DNA from: SVFI01 sp045643145
Lineage (GTDB): Bacteria; Bacillota; Clostridia; Lachnospirales; Lachnospiraceae
Assembly (NCBI GenBank): GCA_045643145.1
Contig: JAZUKG010000039.1
Span: forward strand, 1-64,000
Reading direction: 5' to 3'
Length of the DNA stretch: 64,000 nucleotides
Part shown: positions 8,162 to 17,620 of the stretch, in pieces
How the letters are laid out: every line of letters begins with the position of its first letter
Position numbering within the stretch: position 1 is the first letter of the stretch
The notes under the pieces: generated by a model
Told to the model about the DNA's origin: nothing
The model's input: only the letters and a program-made list of their open reading frames with translations
The model's database searches: none
Translations under genes and position numbers: made by a program

Positions 8162-8640
8162 ATTTTGGACCGGCCTCAAAAGAGGATGCAAATACAATAT
8201 TAAAGCTATATCATTCCGTTTTGGATACGCCTTGTTGCAGATGGAGCCTGGGATATCCGTTGATGGAAAATATAGAGGATGATTTATCGAGAGACGGACT
8301 GTTTTGTCTCAGGGAAAATGGGGAAATCATAGGAGCTATTTCCATAGATCAAGACGCCGAGGTGGCGGCTTTTTCCTGCTGGAGTGATGCTTTGCAGCCG
8401 TCCATCGAGCTTTCCAGACTGTGCATCAGAAGCGATTACCAGGGCAGAGGATTAGCAGCACGGATGATTGAATATATGATGGAGTATGCCAAAGAAAATC
8501 ACATAAAAAGTATTCATTATCTGGTTTCCAAGCACAATGAACTGGCGCAAAAGGCCTATCAGAGACTGCAATTTCGCAGAGTCGGAGAAGCTCAGATTTA
8601 TGAAGATGATTTTTGGTGCTACGAGAAAGAAATCGAATAG
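8158..8640 (+). CDS. GNAT family N-acetyltransferase
   Basis: A 160-aa acetyltransferase fold that would move an acetyl group from acetyl-CoA to an amine. The acetyl-CoA pyrophosphate loop is visible as RSDYQGRGLAARMIEYMM (about residues 92-109), preceded by the IELSRLCI strand and followed by YLVSKHNELAQKAYQRLQF. Start 8158 is chosen because it overlaps the MATE stop (ATGA) and follows GAAGGAGA. Coupling to an efflux pump may hint at a detoxification pair, but GNAT substrates cannot be guessed from sequence. Confidence 0.88.
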   Translation: MNFGPASKEDANTILKLYHSVLDTPCCRWSLGYPLMENIEDDLSRDGLFCLRENGEIIGAISIDQDAEVAAFSCWSDALQPSIELSRLCIRSDYQGRGLAARMIEYMMEYAKENHIKSIHYLVSKHNELAQKAYQRLQFRRVGEAQIYEDDFWCYEKEIE

Positions 8641-8697
8641 TAATATATAAAAATCAGGAAAGGTCCCGATGAAAAGGAATCGGGAAAAGGCAAAAAA

Positions 8698-8928
8698 ATG
8701 AATCCACAAGCAATTATGAAATTAATGTCCATGAAAAATAAGTTTCAGGCAGATCACCCGAGATTTACAGCATTTATCGGAAATCTTTTTCGCACAGGAA
8801 TCGCAGAAGGCAGTGTGATAGAGATTAGTTTAACAACTCCAAATGGGGAAACGACGACAACCAACATGAAGGTCAATCAGTCTGACCTTGATATGTTCCA
8901 GGAACTTAAAAATCTTCGAAATATGTAA
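8698..8928 (+). CDS. Small conserved hypothetical protein, 76 aa
   Basis: Short soluble protein beginning MNPQAIMKLMSMKNKF with a helical first half and a beta-hairpin-like second half (VIEISLTTPNGETTTTNMKV), ending in a short helix. It resembles small uncharacterised proteins common in Lachnospiraceae genomes; I know no function. A small hairpin (TCCCGAT/ATCGGGA, about 8664-8684) sits just upstream of the weak ribosome binding site. Confidence 0.7.
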   Translation: MNPQAIMKLMSMKNKFQADHPRFTAFIGNLFRTGIAEGSVIEISLTTPNGETTTTNMKVNQSDLDMFQELKNLRNM

Positions 8929-8970
8929 TCACCTGTTAACTGACAGAAAAAGAAAAAGGTCGTGATAGAT

Positions 8971-10767
8971 ATGAAAAAGAAATGGTTAGCATTCATTGGA
9001 CTGGGCTGTGTATTGGCGCTGCTTGGATGCGGACAGTCCGGAGTAGAAGCGGGGTTTGACGCCGGTCAGACAGAAGTCAGTCAAACAGAAGTCAATCAGG
9101 AAGATGCTTTGGAGGATGAGCAGTCAGAAAATGTTCAGGAAAGTGAAGCTGTAAACGAGGATTCAGAAAACGCAGAAGCTTTAGAAGAAGCTTACGCAGT
9201 TGAGAAGACGCCTCTGGATGCGCTGGAGGAATATGCCTGGTCATTGAGACGTTCGCAGCTCATTTATAACTGGTACGATTATGCGCAGGCAGAAAGCGGG
9301 ACATTTGTGCATACAGACACATTCAAAGAGCATGGAACCGATCCGGAGGGATATTTATACTATATTTTATCTGATTTGGATCAGGACAACGAGGAAGAGC
9401 TATTGGTTTTGGGCTGTTCTCAAAATTCAGATGCTCCTGTAAATCTGGTAGTCAGCATATATGAATCGGATGAGAATGGTGTGCATCTGGCAGATTCCAG
9501 AGTGATTTTAGAAAATGCATTTTCCGAATGGTGTGATAGCGGCAATGTGCGATTCTTTATCAAGGATGAAAAATACATCCTGATGGATTCGGCTCAGCAT
9601 GGATATTTATCCTGTGACGGCAGTCAGTATGATATCAGAGCCTTTTCCTATAATGGAGAAAAACTGGAAAAAGCAGTGGATTATTGTGTGAACGGTTCTG
9701 ATTTTTACGGCAGCGGAAAACATGCCACCGAGCTGACAGATGAGCTTCGAACCCTAAAAATGGAAAAGACCATTCGCTTTGTTGCGGACAAGGATATTTT
9801 CCGAATCTGCGCTGCAGATGAAGGGCTTAGAAGTTTATATAAGCTGAGTTTGGAGAATACCTTTGTATATGGAAAAGAGCAGAAGGCTTCCGATATTACA
9901 GCTTATTTTGAAGAATACTACGGACAAGAGGATGAGGATGATTATTTTTTGAAGGATACCTCTGTGCGTCTATTAACCGAAGAGGAGCTTTCTAAATACA
10001 ATAAAGTACAGCTTCGTAAAATTCGAAATGAGATATATGCCAGAAACGGATGGAAGTTTGAGGATGAAAGACTGGACTTTGAATTTAGTCAGAAAGCATG
10101 GTATGTGCCTTGCGGACAATTGGATGACAAGGAACTTTCAGAAATCGAGCTGGCCAACAAGAATCTGATCGTAGAAATGGAACGAACGGCACCTGATTTT
10201 ATTAGCAGAGATGTGTTTGTAAAGGGAAGTGAAAAGTTAGCAGAGGCTGAACTTCAACAGATAGAAGAAGATTTGAACAGTTTTGAACTCAACGGCTTTT
10301 TATGCAGTATTTACAGAAATATTCGCGATGCCAGTCTGGTGGATATTTTCTACAACGGCGCCGGTTTGCCTGCAGAATATGATGTGGAAAAGGTACGCCG
10401 CGCTTACATGGAAAAAGAAGAAATCGATACGATAGAGACGGATTTGGGAGTCATTGATGCGAAGGCTGCCAGAGCCTTTATCACACAAAAAACAGGCGGG
10501 CTTAGAATCTGTCAGTTCCGAGATAGATTGGGATGGGATTATTTAGAGGAAGAAGGCGTTTTTGCCAGAGAGTATAGTGATACCAATTATTCCAGGGTTT
10601 CTGTCACAGACGGATATAAATCCGGAGATGTTTATACCATCTACTATGAAAATGAATCCTATCAATATCTGTATGAAAACTCACCTCTTAAAGTCACCTT
10701 TACCAGGGATGAAAACGGATATCATTTCATTTCAAATGAAGCAGAAGCAGCAGCTTATTACAGATAG
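8971..10767 (+). CDS. Lipoprotein with acidic linker and YARHG domain
   Basis: A 598-aa surface lipoprotein: signal peptide ending in LLGCGQ (Cys about residue 19), an acidic Glu/Ser/Asn-rich linker (about 25-75), a beta-rich region with an acidic Asp-rich loop (DLDQDNEEELLVLG), and a YARHG domain recognised by LRKIRNEIYARNGWKFEDE (about residues 347-365). YARHG domains are extracellular and thought to bind peptidoglycan or other cell-wall material. The ATG at 8971 follows AAAAAGG and begins the signal peptide; an in-frame GTG at 8962 is less likely. A terminator follows. Confidence 0.85.
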   Translation: MKKKWLAFIGLGCVLALLGCGQSGVEAGFDAGQTEVSQTEVNQEDALEDEQSENVQESEAVNEDSENAEALEEAYAVEKTPLDALEEYAWSLRRSQLIYNWYDYAQAESGTFVHTDTFKEHGTDPEGYLYYILSDLDQDNEEELLVLGCSQNSDAPVNLVVSIYESDENGVHLADSRVILENAFSEWCDSGNVRFFIKDEKYILMDSAQHGYLSCDGSQYDIRAFSYNGEKLEKAVDYCVNGSDFYGSGKHATELTDELRTLKMEKTIRFVADKDIFRICAADEGLRSLYKLSLENTFVYGKEQKASDITAYFEEYYGQEDEDDYFLKDTSVRLLTEEELSKYNKVQLRKIRNEIYARNGWKFEDERLDFEFSQKAWYVPCGQLDDKELSEIELANKNLIVEMERTAPDFISRDVFVKGSEKLAEAELQQIEEDLNSFELNGFLCSIYRNIRDASLVDIFYNGAGLPAEYDVEKVRRAYMEKEEIDTIETDLGVIDAKAARAFITQKTGGLRICQFRDRLGWDYLEEEGVFAREYSDTNYSRVSVTDGYKSGDVYTIYYENESYQYLYENSPLKVTFTRDENGYHFISNEAEAAAYYR

Positions 10768-10775
10768 TTTTTTAG

Positions 10776-10814
10776 CAGGGAAATATGTGCAAATCGTGCA
10801 TATTTCCCTGTTTC
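10776..10814 (+). terminator. Terminator after the YARHG lipoprotein gene
   Basis: 12-bp stem CAGGGAAATATG/CATATTTCCCTG with a partly paired loop, followed by TTTCATTTTA. Confidence 0.85.
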
Positions 10815-10896
10815 ATTTTATCAAGTTGTCAATAGAATCGGCATAGGAAAATATGGTATCATGAAAATGTGAACATGGCCGGAAAAGGAGTTTTGC

Positions 10897-12825
10897 ATGG
10901 AGATTAATTACATCTATCAGTACGACCTTGCAGCATCTATTATGATGTTAGTATTAATCATTTTATTCTTTACCCAGCGTAATTTTATGTCGAGAACCGG
11001 CAAATATTATCTGGGTCTGATTATTTGTGCTTTTTTAGCCGCTGTTACTGATTTGATCAGTGTCGTTAATTTAAACTATATGACGAATCCGCCAACTTGG
11101 CTGAACTATCTGGTGAATATCGTTTATCTGATTACCTATAACATGGTCGCAGTCTTTTATTTTTGCTATGTCATCATGGTTACGATGAAAGGCAAAAACA
11201 GCAAAAAATATATGATGGTTGCAAATGCAGTAGCAATCATTGATGTATTGCTGATTGCTTTGACGCCATGGACACATTCTGTGATTTACTTTGACGAGCA
11301 GGGAAGATATTGTCACGGACTCCTGTTTTATTTGCTTTATGTCAATGTATTTATTATCTTTTATTTTATTCTCAGATTATTTTTCCGTTACCGAACGCAT
11401 TTAACGAAAAGACAAAGCTTTATTATCGTAGCTTTTAATGTCACAACCCTGATTATGGTGATTATTCAGGGACTGTTTCCGGACCAGCTTATCGTGAATT
11501 TCAGCAATGCGCTGTTTTCTATCCTGTTGTATTTAACCTTGCAAAATCCGGATGATTATATTGATAATCAGGTTCACTGCTACAATTTGAGAGCCTTTAT
11601 GGAAGGCACCGGAGAACTGATGGCCAGGAATAAAAGCTTTGATGTGGTTGGTATTCAGATTGATGATTTCGTTTATATGAACCAAACCATCGGAGCAGAG
11701 CCGGTACGAATCTTTTTAATGCAGACAGCAGAATTTTTAACCACTCAATTTGGGGATCAGAATGTCTTTCATTTGGCAGGAGGCCGTTTTGCTATTCTGT
11801 CCAGTGCCAAGCTCAAAAACTCAGGCGAAGAGATTGCAAAGGTGATCACCGAATATTTCAGCAAGCCGGTAGAAGTCAATGAAAGCCATGTTTTACTGCG
11901 TATGTATGCCTGCGTCATTCATTATCCGGACTTTGCAGCCAGCCCGCAGGATTTGTACGAAGCTTTGATGGGAACCTTAAAGGAAATTGAACAAAAGCAA
12001 AGCAGAGAGTTAGTCTATGCTTCCAAAGAGTATTTGGACAGACTTTACAGACAGAGACAGATTTCGCATATTTTAAAGAGAGCTATTCGTAATCAGGAGT
12101 TTGAGGTATTCTTTCAGCCGATTTACCATGGTGAGAGCCAAAGATTTCATTCCATGGAAGCCCTGGTACGATTAAGGGATAAAGAGCTTGGTTTTATTTC
12201 GCCGGAGGAATTTATTCCATTGGCAGAAAGAAACGGAAGCATTCATGATATCGGAAAGATTGTATTGGAACAGGTTTGCAGCTTTTTAAAGGAGCATGAC
12301 TACCGGTCAGCAGGAATTCAGTATGTGGAGGTAAACCTTTCGACGATACAGTGTATGAAGGATTCGCTGGCAGGAGACTTACTCGATATTATGAACAGGT
12401 ATGAGGTGGATCCTTCAATTGTAAACTTTGAAATCACAGAAACCGCCGGTTTGGGTTCGCAGGAGGTTTTGGATGACAATATGAACCGTATTATGGATTA
12501 TGGTTCCGGCTTTTCACTCGATGACTACGGAACCGGTTTTTCCAATATGGATTACCTTATGCATATGCCGTGCAAGATAGTGAAAATCGACAAGAGCCTT
12601 TTGTGGGCAGCCGTCAAGGATGAAAGTGCATACAAGGTTTTGGAGCATGTAGTTGATTTATTAAAATCCTTGAACAAAAAGATTGTCGTAGAAGGTGTGG
12701 AAACGCAGGATATGGCAGACATGTTGTTTGAAATGGGATGTGACAATTTGCAGGGATATTTTTATTCCAAACCGATTCCGCAGGAAGAATTTTGGAAATT
12801 TGTACAGGAAAAAAATGTATCTTAA
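10897..12825 (+). CDS. Membrane c-di-GMP phosphodiesterase (degenerate GGDEF + EAL)
   Basis: 642 aa. About seven membrane segments fill residues 10-215, then a GGDEF-like domain whose signature reads AGGRFAIL, so synthase activity is probably lost, then an EAL domain (about 385-640). The EAL catalytic set looks intact: MEALVRL, VEVNLST, FEITETAG, LDDYGTGFS, VKIDKSLL, VVEGVET and LQGYFYS. It should hydrolyse cyclic di-GMP to pGpG in response to a signal sensed by the membrane region. GGAAAAGGAG precedes the start. A TATCAT with extended TGn element at 10857-10862 may be its -10. Confidence 0.92.
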   Translation: MEINYIYQYDLAASIMMLVLIILFFTQRNFMSRTGKYYLGLIICAFLAAVTDLISVVNLNYMTNPPTWLNYLVNIVYLITYNMVAVFYFCYVIMVTMKGKNSKKYMMVANAVAIIDVLLIALTPWTHSVIYFDEQGRYCHGLLFYLLYVNVFIIFYFILRLFFRYRTHLTKRQSFIIVAFNVTTLIMVIIQGLFPDQLIVNFSNALFSILLYLTLQNPDDYIDNQVHCYNLRAFMEGTGELMARNKSFDVVGIQIDDFVYMNQTIGAEPVRIFLMQTAEFLTTQFGDQNVFHLAGGRFAILSSAKLKNSGEEIAKVITEYFSKPVEVNESHVLLRMYACVIHYPDFAASPQDLYEALMGTLKEIEQKQSRELVYASKEYLDRLYRQRQISHILKRAIRNQEFEVFFQPIYHGESQRFHSMEALVRLRDKELGFISPEEFIPLAERNGSIHDIGKIVLEQVCSFLKEHDYRSAGIQYVEVNLSTIQCMKDSLAGDLLDIMNRYEVDPSIVNFEITETAGLGSQEVLDDNMNRIMDYGSGFSLDDYGTGFSNMDYLMHMPCKIVKIDKSLLWAAVKDESAYKVLEHVVDLLKSLNKKIVVEGVETQDMADMLFEMGCDNLQGYFYSKPIPQEEFWKFVQEKNVS

Positions 12826-12836
12826 AAGGGGAAAGA

Positions 12837-13472
12837 ATGAAACAGATTCTATGTTATGGAGATTCTAATACATACGGATATATACCGATAGACGGAGGTC
12901 GATACGAAAAAGAGGACAGATGGACAGGCAGACTCCAGATTCTCCTGGGCGATTCGTATCAGATTATTGAAGAGGGCTGCAACGGCAGAACTACCATGTT
13001 TGACGATCCAACAGAGCCGTGGAGAAACGGACTGAGCTATTTAAAGCCATGCCTAAATTCTCACAAACCTCTGGATATGATTCTTCTCATGCTCGGTACC
13101 AATGATTTAAAGACCTTTTTTCATTTGTCAGCGCCGGATATCGCAAACGGTGCGAGAACACTGGTCAGAGAAATCAGAGATTTTCACGAGCAAAAGGGAT
13201 TAAAGCAGCCACAGATTTTACTTATGGCTCCGGCGCTGATTGGTGACAATATGAAGGATTCCTGGTTTGCCTGTGAATTTGACGATACCTCCATCGAAAG
13301 ATCCAAAGAGTTTGCCACTCTTTATCAGGAGGTTGCGAAAGAGGAAGGCTGTATCTTTTTTAATGCGGCAGAGCATGTGGTTGCCTCCGGAGAGGATGCC
13401 CTTCATTTTACAAAAAAAGAGCATGCGAGACTGGCGCAGGCCGTTTACGAAACAGTTATAAAATATTTATGA
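12837..13472 (+). CDS. SGNH/GDSL hydrolase (esterase-like)
   Basis: 211-aa intracellular esterase-fold protein. The nucleophile block is YGDSNTYGY at the N-terminus, the Gly block is GCNGRTTM, the Asn block is MLGTNDLK and the catalytic Asp-His pair is in DALHFTKKEH near the end, so all SGNH blocks are present. Likely removes acyl or acetyl groups from a sugar or other small ester. Start 12837 is set by AAAGGGG upstream. It lies 11 bp after the EAL gene and is probably cotranscribed with it. Confidence 0.92.
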   Translation: MKQILCYGDSNTYGYIPIDGGRYEKEDRWTGRLQILLGDSYQIIEEGCNGRTTMFDDPTEPWRNGLSYLKPCLNSHKPLDMILLMLGTNDLKTFFHLSAPDIANGARTLVREIRDFHEQKGLKQPQILLMAPALIGDNMKDSWFACEFDDTSIERSKEFATLYQEVAKEEGCIFFNAAEHVVASGEDALHFTKKEHARLAQAVYETVIKYL

Positions 13473-13498
13473 AAATTATGATATTATTTGAAACTGTA

Positions 13499-13527
13499 TA
13501 GACGGATAGAGAAGCGACTACTATACT
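13499..13527 (+). promoter_or_regulatory. Candidate promoter of the two-component operon
   Basis: TAGACG (13499-13504), 17 nt, TATACT (13522-13527). A terminator-like hairpin follows between this promoter and the histidine kinase ribosome binding site. Confidence 0.45.
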
Positions 13528-13543
13528 GATATTAAGCGAAAAA

Positions 13544-13576
13544 CCCACCGTGATATTTTGCGGTGGGAATTCTTTT
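13544..13576 (+). terminator. Hairpin before the histidine kinase gene (terminator or leader attenuator)
   Basis: CCCACCG/CGGTGGG stem (13544-13550/13561-13567) followed by AATTCTTTT. It may end transcripts from the esterase gene; because a candidate promoter lies upstream of it, it may also act as a leader hairpin of the kinase mRNA. The T-run is interrupted, so efficiency is uncertain. Confidence 0.6.
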
Positions 13577-13589
13577 AAGGAGAAAAGAC

Positions 13590-14732
13590 ATGAAGCAGAA
13601 ACTAAGTGATTTTTCACTGCGGAATAAATTGTGGCTTGCATGCTCTTTGATGATATCGGTCCCGTTATTTTTGACCTGTATCAGTTTTTTTATGATTCGA
13701 TTCTATCTGATTCATAAATTGGGAGAGCAGTCATCCGAAGCGATTTTATTGGTACAAAAAAGCAGTCAGGGATTTCTGTATGACCTATTGATTTCTCTGG
13801 TCCTGATTTTATTTGTATCTGTAAATATTTTGGGTAAATTTCTATATCGCTGGTTTGTATCTCCGCTGAGTGAATTAAATACAGCCATGGAGCAGATCGC
13901 GGACGGAAATTTAGAGTATCGTATCGAGCATCAGGAAACCGGCGAATTTGGTCTTTTGTTTGACAGATATGAGCAGATGAGAATCCGGCTTTTGGAATCT
14001 ACCCAGCTCGCGCTGGAAAATGAAAAGGCAAATAAGGAACTGATCAGCAATATTACCCATGATTTAAAAACACCGATTACTTCAATTCAGGGGTATGTCG
14101 AGGGAATTATGGACGGTATTGCAGATACACCGGAAAAGATGGACAGATATATCAAAACGATTCATAATAAGGCCAATGAGCTGAACCGTTTGATTAACGA
14201 ATTGACCTTTTATTCGGGTATTGATAACAACAAGATTCCGTATCATTTCCTGCGTATGAATGTACATGACTTTTTCCAGGACTGTGTAGAAGAGGTCGGA
14301 CTGGATTTAGAATCTAAAAACATTCATCTGGATTTTTCCAATCTGGTTTCCATGGATACCTTTATTATCGCGGATCCGGAGCAGCTTAGCCGAGTGATGA
14401 ACAACATCATCGGAAACAGTGTAAAATATTTAGGTCGAGAAGACGGAGAAATCGAAATCCGTATTTTAGACGAAATCGATTCCATTCGTGTCGAGATTGA
14501 AGACAACGGACAGGGAATCAATCAAAAAGATCTCGGCAAAATCTTTGAAAGATTTTATCGAACCGATGCTTCCAGAAATTCCAAGACAGGCGGAAGCGGA
14601 ATCGGATTATCGATTGTTAAGAAGATTATCGAAGACCACGGCGGATACATATGGGCAACCAGCAAAGAAGGAGAAGGAACCTGTATGCATTTTGTCATTC
14701 GTAAGCATATAGAAAATAAAAGTGAAGAATAA
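13590..14732 (+). CDS. Membrane sensor histidine kinase
   Basis: 380 aa. Two membrane segments (about 15-40 and 68-92) flank a short extracellular loop, followed by a HAMP linker, the phosphoacceptor helix ISNITHDLKTPITS and an ATPase domain with the N box NNIIGNSVKY, G1 box EDNGQGI, F box FERFYRTD and G2 box GGSGIGLSIVKK. It autophosphorylates on His and passes phosphate to the regulator encoded 14 bp downstream. Start 13590 follows AAGGAG. The very short extracellular part suggests sensing in the membrane. Confidence 0.95.
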   Translation: MKQKLSDFSLRNKLWLACSLMISVPLFLTCISFFMIRFYLIHKLGEQSSEAILLVQKSSQGFLYDLLISLVLILFVSVNILGKFLYRWFVSPLSELNTAMEQIADGNLEYRIEHQETGEFGLLFDRYEQMRIRLLESTQLALENEKANKELISNITHDLKTPITSIQGYVEGIMDGIADTPEKMDRYIKTIHNKANELNRLINELTFYSGIDNNKIPYHFLRMNVHDFFQDCVEEVGLDLESKNIHLDFSNLVSMDTFIIADPEQLSRVMNNIIGNSVKYLGREDGEIEIRILDEIDSIRVEIEDNGQGINQKDLGKIFERFYRTDASRNSKTGGSGIGLSIVKKIIEDHGGYIWATSKEGEGTCMHFVIRKHIENKSEE

Positions 14733-14746
14733 GAGAGGAAATAGAT

Positions 14747-15436
14747 ATGAGTAAAATTTTAATCGTAGAAGATGAAGTGGCAATTGCAGAGCTTGAAAAA
14801 GACTATTTGGAAATCAGTGATTTTGAAGTGGATATCGCAAACGATGGTGAAAAAGGACTTCAGATGGCATTGGAAAAGGACTATGATTTATTGATTTTGG
14901 ACCTGATGCTTCCAGGTGTTGACGGATATGAAGTATGCAAAAAGGTACGTATGGAAAAGAATATTCCGATTATTATGGTAAGTGCCAAAAAGGATGATAT
15001 CGACAAGATTCGAGGACTTGGCCTCGGAGCTGATGATTATATGACAAAGCCGTTTAGTCCGAGTGAACTGGTAGCCAGAGTCAAAGCACATCTTACCCGT
15101 TATGAAAGACTGGTAGGTTCGACTCAGAAGTCAAATGATATTGTGGAAATTCGCGGCATCAAGATTGATAAAACAGCCAGACGAGTATATGTAGACGGAG
15201 AAGAAAGAATCTTTACGACCAAGGAATTTGATTTGCTGACCTTTTTGGCGGAAAATCCGAATCATGTTTATAAAAAAGAAGAGCTCTTTAGAGAAATCTG
15301 GGATATGGATTCCATCGGTGATATTGCGACAGTTACGGTTCATATCAAAAAAATCCGTGAAAAGATTGAAGTGGATACCTCAAACCCACAGTACATTGAA
15401 ACTATCTGGGGTGTAGGCTACAGATTTAAAGTATAA
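14747..15436 (+). CDS. OmpR/PhoB-family response regulator
   Basis: 229 aa: receiver domain with acidic pocket (VEDE), phosphoacceptor Asp in LLILDLMLPGVDGYE (about residue 52), the conserved Thr/Ser in MVSAKKDD and Lys in YMTKPFSP, then a winged-helix DNA-binding domain ending in ETIWGVGYRFKV. Partner of the upstream kinase. Its targets are unknown; members of this family bind direct repeats with about one helical turn between units, such as the TTAAGAA pair at 20570-20586. Confidence 0.95.
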   Translation: MSKILIVEDEVAIAELEKDYLEISDFEVDIANDGEKGLQMALEKDYDLLILDLMLPGVDGYEVCKKVRMEKNIPIIMVSAKKDDIDKIRGLGLGADDYMTKPFSPSELVARVKAHLTRYERLVGSTQKSNDIVEIRGIKIDKTARRVYVDGEERIFTTKEFDLLTFLAENPNHVYKKEELFREIWDMDSIGDIATVTVHIKKIREKIEVDTSNPQYIETIWGVGYRFKV

Positions 15437-15452
15437 TGCTATGGGGAAAAGA

Positions 15453-16247
15453 ATGAAGAAGAAAATAGTAGTACCTGTCATTGTATTCTTAGGCATTGCA
15501 GTCCTTCTGCTCATAGCCTATTGTATACCAAAGACCTTTGGAAAAGGTGTGAATCCGTCTGAGGTCGATCACATCAACATATTTGACGGCCAGACAGGAA
15601 CAGGATTTACGATTTCAAATCCGGAGGATATTCGATACATTGTTGAAACGATTCAAAGTCATCCGATGAAAAAGGACGGTATTTCTCTGGGAACTATGGG
15701 CTATGGATTTCAAATCAGTTATCTGAATCAGGAAGAGAAAGATATCATTCCAATGTTTTTCTTAAATGGAGATGACACGATTCGAAAGGATCCGTTTTTC
15801 TATACCTGTGACGGCGGACTTTGCTTTGATTATATAAAGGAAATAGAAGAAAACCGCAGAGCGATAACCGCATTTGAGGATGAGATGAAAATTTTGACAC
15901 TTCATGTAAAAGAAGGAGATGTCGTAAAGCCCGGAGATGTTTTGATTACCTTTGATACCGCTATATTGGATGCACAGATAGAGGATATCAACAAAGAAAT
16001 TGAAACTCTTATGGCAGAAATAGAAGGCTATGCTGTCGATACCTTAAATCCTCTGGCAAATAAAAGAGACTTGATTGCCAAGGCCAATAAGTCCATTGAG
16101 GAAAAGAAAAGTTTTTTGACGATTTTAGAAGCCAAGAAGGAAAGCTACATCGTGCTTTCAGATAAAGAAGGCGTGATCTCCAAAATGGAGGATGACCTGA
16201 CCCAAAAGCAGTGGATGAAGGATGAAGTCATATTTTATATTGAATAA
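15453..16247 (+). CDS. Membrane-anchored protein with adaptor-like (barrel-sandwich hybrid) C-terminus
   Basis: 264 aa. One N-terminal membrane anchor, then a domain I do not recognise (about 30-140), then a lipoyl-like half motif LHVKEGDVVKPGDVLITFDT, a coiled-coil hairpin, and a second half ending GVISKMEDDLTQK. The C-terminal part looks like a compact HlyD/RND adaptor core, normally partnered with a transporter, yet no transporter is adjacent. GGGG at 15443-15446 sets the ATG at 15453 over the ATG at 15441. It follows the response regulator by 16 bp, so it probably belongs to that operon, perhaps as an accessory sensor. Confidence 0.6.
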   Translation: MKKKIVVPVIVFLGIAVLLLIAYCIPKTFGKGVNPSEVDHINIFDGQTGTGFTISNPEDIRYIVETIQSHPMKKDGISLGTMGYGFQISYLNQEEKDIIPMFFLNGDDTIRKDPFFYTCDGGLCFDYIKEIEENRRAITAFEDEMKILTLHVKEGDVVKPGDVLITFDTAILDAQIEDINKEIETLMAEIEGYAVDTLNPLANKRDLIAKANKSIEEKKSFLTILEAKKESYIVLSDKEGVISKMEDDLTQKQWMKDEVIFYIE

Positions 16248-16254
16248 AAGATAG

Positions 16255-16285
16255 GAGAATCTATTCCGTGGTAGATTCTCTTTTT
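16255..16285 (+). terminator. Terminator of the two-component operon
   Basis: 9-bp stem GAGAATCTA/TAGATTCTC with an 8-nt loop and TTTTT. Confidence 0.9.
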
Positions 16286-16360
16286 CTTTGTGCTATTTTA
16301 TATTACAATGAGAATGAATAAAACCGTGAGATATCTTTCATATATATGTTGGAGGGAAAC

Positions 16361-17611
16361 ATGAGATTTAAATGTCCGAGCTGTGGTTCAGCTATGAAAT
16401 ATGATGCGGTCATACAAAAAATGCGATGCGATTATTGTAATACCGTTTGCTATCCGGAGGATTTGGATGAATATGAACAGGCATTAGAGGATGCCAGAGA
16501 TGAAAAAGAGAGAAAACAAAAAGAAGCCGAGATGCAGGATCTGTTAAGTGAAAACAATCTGATGGACGAGGAAACCATGGATTGTAACATCTATACCTGT
16601 GGTGATTGCGGAGCGGAGCTTGTAATTAACGGCAATGAAACCGCTACCTTTTGTGCATATTGCGGTCAGCCGACGATTGTATTTAGCAGAGTATCCAAGG
16701 AACTGCGACCAAAGTATATCATTCCTTTTTCGGTTTCCAAGGAACAGGCGATTCAAAAAGTCAGAGACCGATTATCATCCAGCAAATATATTCCGGATGA
16801 AATCAAGGAGTTTCATATTGATAAAGCGAGAGGCATCTATATTCCGTACTGGCTTTGTGATGTAGCCTATGAGGATACACAGCTTCTTCGAGGTACAGTC
16901 AGATCGGCAGGCGGATATAAAAAACAAAGCAGTACGCAGTCTTATTACTATTTCAGAAAGGGCCGCGGCCTTTTGGAAAAGGTCACATTGGATGCTTCCA
17001 AGCAGCTCAATGATGAGTCCTCTCAGAGACTCGAGCCATATAATATGCAGTCTCTGGTACCGTTCAAGCCGGAGTATCTGGCAGGATACTATGCAGACAA
17101 ATACGATGTGAACAGGTCCATCAGTGAAAGGGTAGCGCTCGAAAGAGCCAAGCTGATGTTTGATGAAGAGGTGCGAAAATCAGTTCTGGCAGAAAATGTA
17201 GAAACCGTCAAATGTAAGCCAAGGTGTAAGATTGATAAAACAGAATATGCACTGCTTCCGGCCTGGTTTATTACCTTTCAATATGAGGATGAATCCTATA
17301 CTATCCTGATTAACGGTCAAACCGGAAAAATGGTTGGAGCTTTTCCATATAAAAAAGGCAAGGTTCATGCCATGATTACAGTCGTAACCTGTTTAATCGG
17401 AGCACCGATTGCATTTTTGGCCTATCCGTATGTTCTGATGGTAGAGGCTATGGGAAGTTTACCGATGCAGGCACTGTTTTGGATTGTCATGATTCTGTTT
17501 GGGTATGGTATACATGGCGGATTCAAGAGATTTTCAAAGATTCGAGAGGGTATTGAACTGACCACCTCTAAATCTATTTTAAGCTATGTCAAAGAAAGAA
17601 ATAAAATTTAG
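16361..17611 (+). CDS. Zinc-ribbon membrane protein (two zinc ribbons)
   Basis: 416 aa. Two four-cysteine zinc-binding modules lie at the N-terminus, CPSC...CDYC (about 4-27) and CGDC...CAYC (about 76-98), separated by a charged coiled-coil-like linker. A large unrecognised domain follows, with two hydrophobic segments near the C-terminus (about 335-390), so the zinc ribbons would face the cytoplasm. Similar proteins are annotated as TFIIB-type zinc-ribbon-containing proteins in Clostridia, but no transcription role is established. Start 16361 follows GGAGGG. It forms a run with the two membrane-protein genes downstream. Confidence 0.8.
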   Translation: MRFKCPSCGSAMKYDAVIQKMRCDYCNTVCYPEDLDEYEQALEDARDEKERKQKEAEMQDLLSENNLMDEETMDCNIYTCGDCGAELVINGNETATFCAYCGQPTIVFSRVSKELRPKYIIPFSVSKEQAIQKVRDRLSSSKYIPDEIKEFHIDKARGIYIPYWLCDVAYEDTQLLRGTVRSAGGYKKQSSTQSYYYFRKGRGLLEKVTLDASKQLNDESSQRLEPYNMQSLVPFKPEYLAGYYADKYDVNRSISERVALERAKLMFDEEVRKSVLAENVETVKCKPRCKIDKTEYALLPAWFITFQYEDESYTILINGQTGKMVGAFPYKKGKVHAMITVVTCLIGAPIAFLAYPYVLMVEAMGSLPMQALFWIVMILFGYGIHGGFKRFSKIREGIELTTSKSILSYVKERNKI

Positions 17612-17620
17612 GAGGAGAAA

